From Fibrobacter sp. (GTDB lineage: Bacteria; Fibrobacterota; Fibrobacteria; Fibrobacterales; Fibrobacteraceae), in the NCBI GenBank assembly GCA_012515825.1, contig JAAYXQ010000292.1, positions 1 to 7,164 on the forward strand: a DNA stretch of 7,164 nucleotides. The letters run 5' to 3'. Below are positions 5,930-7,164 of this stretch, one piece after another. A program made the translations under genes and the position numbers. Within the stretch, counting starts at the first letter, position 1, and each line of letters begins with the position of its first letter. A model generated the notes under the pieces. The model saw only the letters and a list, made by a program, of their open reading frames with translations. It had not been told where the DNA came from and ran no database searches.

Positions 5930-6463
5930 ATGCCTATTCGAGTGACAGGTGGCGATTTTGGTGGACGCCTGATTCCATCTCCTTTATCGTCTAAAACACG
6001 TCCTACCGCTTCAATGACTCGCGAAGCGCTATTTAACATTTTATTTGATGTTTCAGATTATACAGTCCTGGATTTATTTGCAGGGAGTGGTATTGTTGGA
6101 ATAGAGGCTTTGAGTCGAGGAGCAAAATGTGTTTATGCTGTAGAACAAGCACATAGACAGGCTCATCAGATCTATAAAGCGTATCAATCTTTAGGTATAG
6201 AAAAATCCTTACATTTACTTGAGAAAAATGTTCTTACTTTAACTCAAGGGGTTTTGCCTATAAGCGGGGGATTTGACTTGATATATGCAGACCCTCCTTT
6301 TACAGAGGATTACCCTGATTTACAGCCATTTTTGAAATGGCTTTCGCCTCAAGGAACGGCTGTATTTGAATGTGCTAGTCGAAATGTTCCAAAATGGGCA
6401 AATAATGCAAAAGTCAAGCGGTATGGAGAATCTACCCTTTTATTTTTTAAGTCATCTTTGTAA
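5930..6463 (+). CDS. rsmD: 16S rRNA (guanine(966)-N(2))-methyltransferase
   Basis: S-adenosylmethionine-dependent methylation of guanine 966 (E. coli numbering) in 16S rRNA during small-subunit assembly. The protein is 177 residues, close to the usual 180-200. It has the RsmD N-terminal IRVTGGDFGGRLI (3-15), which in the family reads RIIGGxxrGr. Next come RPTASMTREALFNIL at 24-38, the cofactor loop LDLFAGSGIVGIEALSRGA at 47-65, and an acidic VEQ at 71-73 for the ribose. The catalytic YADPPF at 119-124 is the N6/N2-amino methylase motif. ATG 5930 lies three bases after the pilN-like stop and has no ribosome site, so reinitiation is likely. In many bacteria rsmD is next to coaD, as here, which supports both calls. 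Confidence 0.92.
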   Translation: MPIRVTGGDFGGRLIPSPLSSKTRPTASMTREALFNILFDVSDYTVLDLFAGSGIVGIEALSRGAKCVYAVEQAHRQAHQIYKAYQSLGIEKSLHLLEKNVLTLTQGVLPISGGFDLIYADPPFTEDYPDLQPFLKWLSPQGTAVFECASRNVPKWANNAKVKRYGESTLLFFKSSL

Positions 6464-6476
6464 TTTGAGTCTACAT

Positions 6477-6481
6477 GGAAG
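6477..6481 (+). promoter_or_regulatory. Probable ribosome site choosing the coaD start at 6487
   Basis: GGAAG lies five bases before ATG 6487. It overlaps the alternative ATG at 6475, which has no purine-rich site upstream. Starting at 6487 gives M-NIAVFAGSFDP, the usual CoaD beginning. Confidence 0.55.
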
Positions 6482-6486
6482 AAAAA

Positions 6487-6981
6487 ATGAATATAGCTGT
6501 ATTTGCCGGTTCTTTTGATCCGTTGACTATTGGGCATTATGATATAGCGCTTCGGGCATCTTCTCTTTTTGATGAAGTGATTGTCTTAGTGAATTCTAAT
6601 GTTTCTAAGCACAGTCTTTTTTCTGTGGAAGCGAGGGTGCGTATGGCTCAAGCGGCTTTTTCTTCTATGGATCGTATTCGTGTGGAATCTTTTGATGGTT
6701 TAACAGTTTCGTTTTTAGATCGTGTTGGCGCTCGTTTTTTAATTCGAGGCATTCGTCATGCACAGGATCTTGAATCTGAACGAGCCTTGTCTTGGAATAA
6801 TCAAAAATTAAATTCAAAAATAGAAACGATTTTTTTATTGAGCGCTCCAGAACATTTGGCTGTTTCAAGCAGTGTGGTTCGAGAGCTTCTTTCTTATAAT
6901 CAAAATGTAGATACTTATGTGCCAGAAAGCATGAGAGAAATCTTGCTTTCTGAGTGGAGAAAAATTAAATGTTCGGTTTAA
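6487..6981 (+). CDS. coaD: Phosphopantetheine adenylyltransferase
   Basis: Joins 4'-phosphopantetheine and ATP to dephospho-coenzyme A, the penultimate step of coenzyme A synthesis; cytoplasmic and usually hexameric. From ATG 6487 it is 164 residues, typical of the family (about 160). Motifs: AVFAGSFDPLTIGH at 4-17 with the T/HxGH nucleotidyltransferase signature (TIGH, 14-17), NVSKHSLFS at 38-46 with the substrate-binding Lys41, FDGLTVSF at 69-76, IRGIRHAQDLESE at 87-99, ETIFLLSAPEHLAVSSSVVREL at 113-134 with the SSS nucleotide motif, and YVPESM at 144-149. Met-Asn in the normal FqxAxMNrxL stretch is replaced by Trp-Asn (SWNNQKL), a mild change. An in-frame ATG at 6475 would add MEEK. It follows rsmD and overlaps the rhomboid gene by 13 bases. 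Confidence 0.94.
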   Translation: MNIAVFAGSFDPLTIGHYDIALRASSLFDEVIVLVNSNVSKHSLFSVEARVRMAQAAFSSMDRIRVESFDGLTVSFLDRVGARFLIRGIRHAQDLESERALSWNNQKLNSKIETIFLLSAPEHLAVSSSVVRELLSYNQNVDTYVPESMREILLSEWRKIKCSV

Positions 6982-7164
6982 AACCTTTTCGATATTTAGC
7001 TAAACCTATTCGTGTTTTAATAGGAATCAATGCGACTGTTTTTGGCTTGGTTATATTAGGAGCCTTGATTGGCTTAGATTCTCAAGCTTTAGTTCTTTCG
7101 GTTGGCGCTTTAATTCCTATTGAATTTACTCAGGCATGGCGCTTCTTAACTTATAATTTTGTCC
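6969..7164 (+). CDS. Rhomboid-family membrane protein, N-terminal part (cut by window end)
   Basis: Probable intramembrane serine protease or rhomboid-like pseudoprotease in the cytoplasmic membrane. The start is ATG 6969, nine bases after GGAG (6956-6959) and overlapping the end of coaD by 13 bases in another frame. Sixty-five codons are visible and the frame is open to the last base. The N-terminus is short and basic (MFGLKPFRYLAKPIR), followed by a membrane segment at about 16-36. An amphipathic stretch ends in TQAWRFLTYNFV (54-65), which matches the rhomboid signature before the first loop (gexWRLlTyxFlH, Trp57-Arg58). The catalytic Ser (GxSG) and His lie beyond the window, so protease activity cannot be judged. 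The frame is too short to be listed by a simple ORF length or stop criterion. Confidence 0.7.
   Translation, partial: MFGLKPFRYLAKPIRVLIGINATVFGLVILGALIGLDSQALVLSVGALIPIEFTQAWRFLTYNFV

Noticed and set aside
6475..6486. Start of coaD at the upstream ATG
   Set aside because: It adds MEEK, not seen in typical CoaD starts, and lacks a purine-rich site, whereas GGAAG precedes ATG 6487.
6349..6868. Minus-strand frames opposite rsmD and coaD
   Set aside because: They lie across well-conserved coding sequence in another direction and have no supporting ribosome site or motif.

Overview
The window is a compact, AT-rich, all-plus-strand bacterial gene run. Ten genes are packed end to end, with gaps of at most 50 bases and several overlaps. 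Strong GGAGG-type ribosome sites precede several genes, and TAA, TAG and TGA all serve as stops, which fits the standard bacterial code. A CMP-KDO synthetase points to an outer membrane with lipopolysaccharide, so the host is probably a diderm (Gram-negative type) bacterium. GatC implies indirect aminoacylation of Gln- and/or Asn-tRNA. PilM/PilN-like proteins point to type IV pilus or DNA-uptake machinery. The lineage cannot be fixed from the sequence; a Fibrobacterota-like or other low-GC diderm is only a guess.

Layout. Bases 1-2295 encode a UvrD/PcrA-type helicase whose N-terminus, including Walker A, lies upstream of the window. Bases 2346-2633 encode gatC; a TTG-initiated extension is rejected because a CGGAGG site fixes the ATG. 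Bases 2634-3323 encode a KdsB-family cytidylyltransferase whose ATG directly follows the gatC stop. Bases 3353-3544 hold a 63-residue reading frame of unknown function with a good ribosome site. It overlaps by 14 bases a membrane-anchored ComEA-like helix-hairpin-helix protein (3531-3953). A PilM-like actin-fold protein (3990-4910) follows, then a long PilN-like protein (4907-5926) that may combine PilN and PilO folds. The last genes are rsmD (5930-6463), coaD (6487-6981) and the first 65 codons of a rhomboid-family membrane protein (6969-7164, cut by the window end). No tRNA, rRNA, CRISPR array, insertion sequence or convincing terminator was seen, and no gene-free stretch exceeds 50 bases.

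How the genes relate. The run mixes housekeeping genes (repair helicase, tRNA amidation, 16S rRNA methylation, coenzyme A synthesis, KDO activation) with a block for pilus assembly or DNA uptake (comEA-like, pilM-like, pilN-like). Spacing suggests one transcript, or a few, with much translational coupling.

The most notable signal is at the border of the 63-codon frame and the comEA-like gene. An 11-bp stem (two G-U pairs) with a short upper stem buries the GGAGG site of the comEA-like gene, and it lies wholly inside the end of the small frame. Ribosomes translating the small frame would open it. This looks like a translational switch controlling the membrane-anchored DNA-binding protein, although the role of the small frame is unknown.
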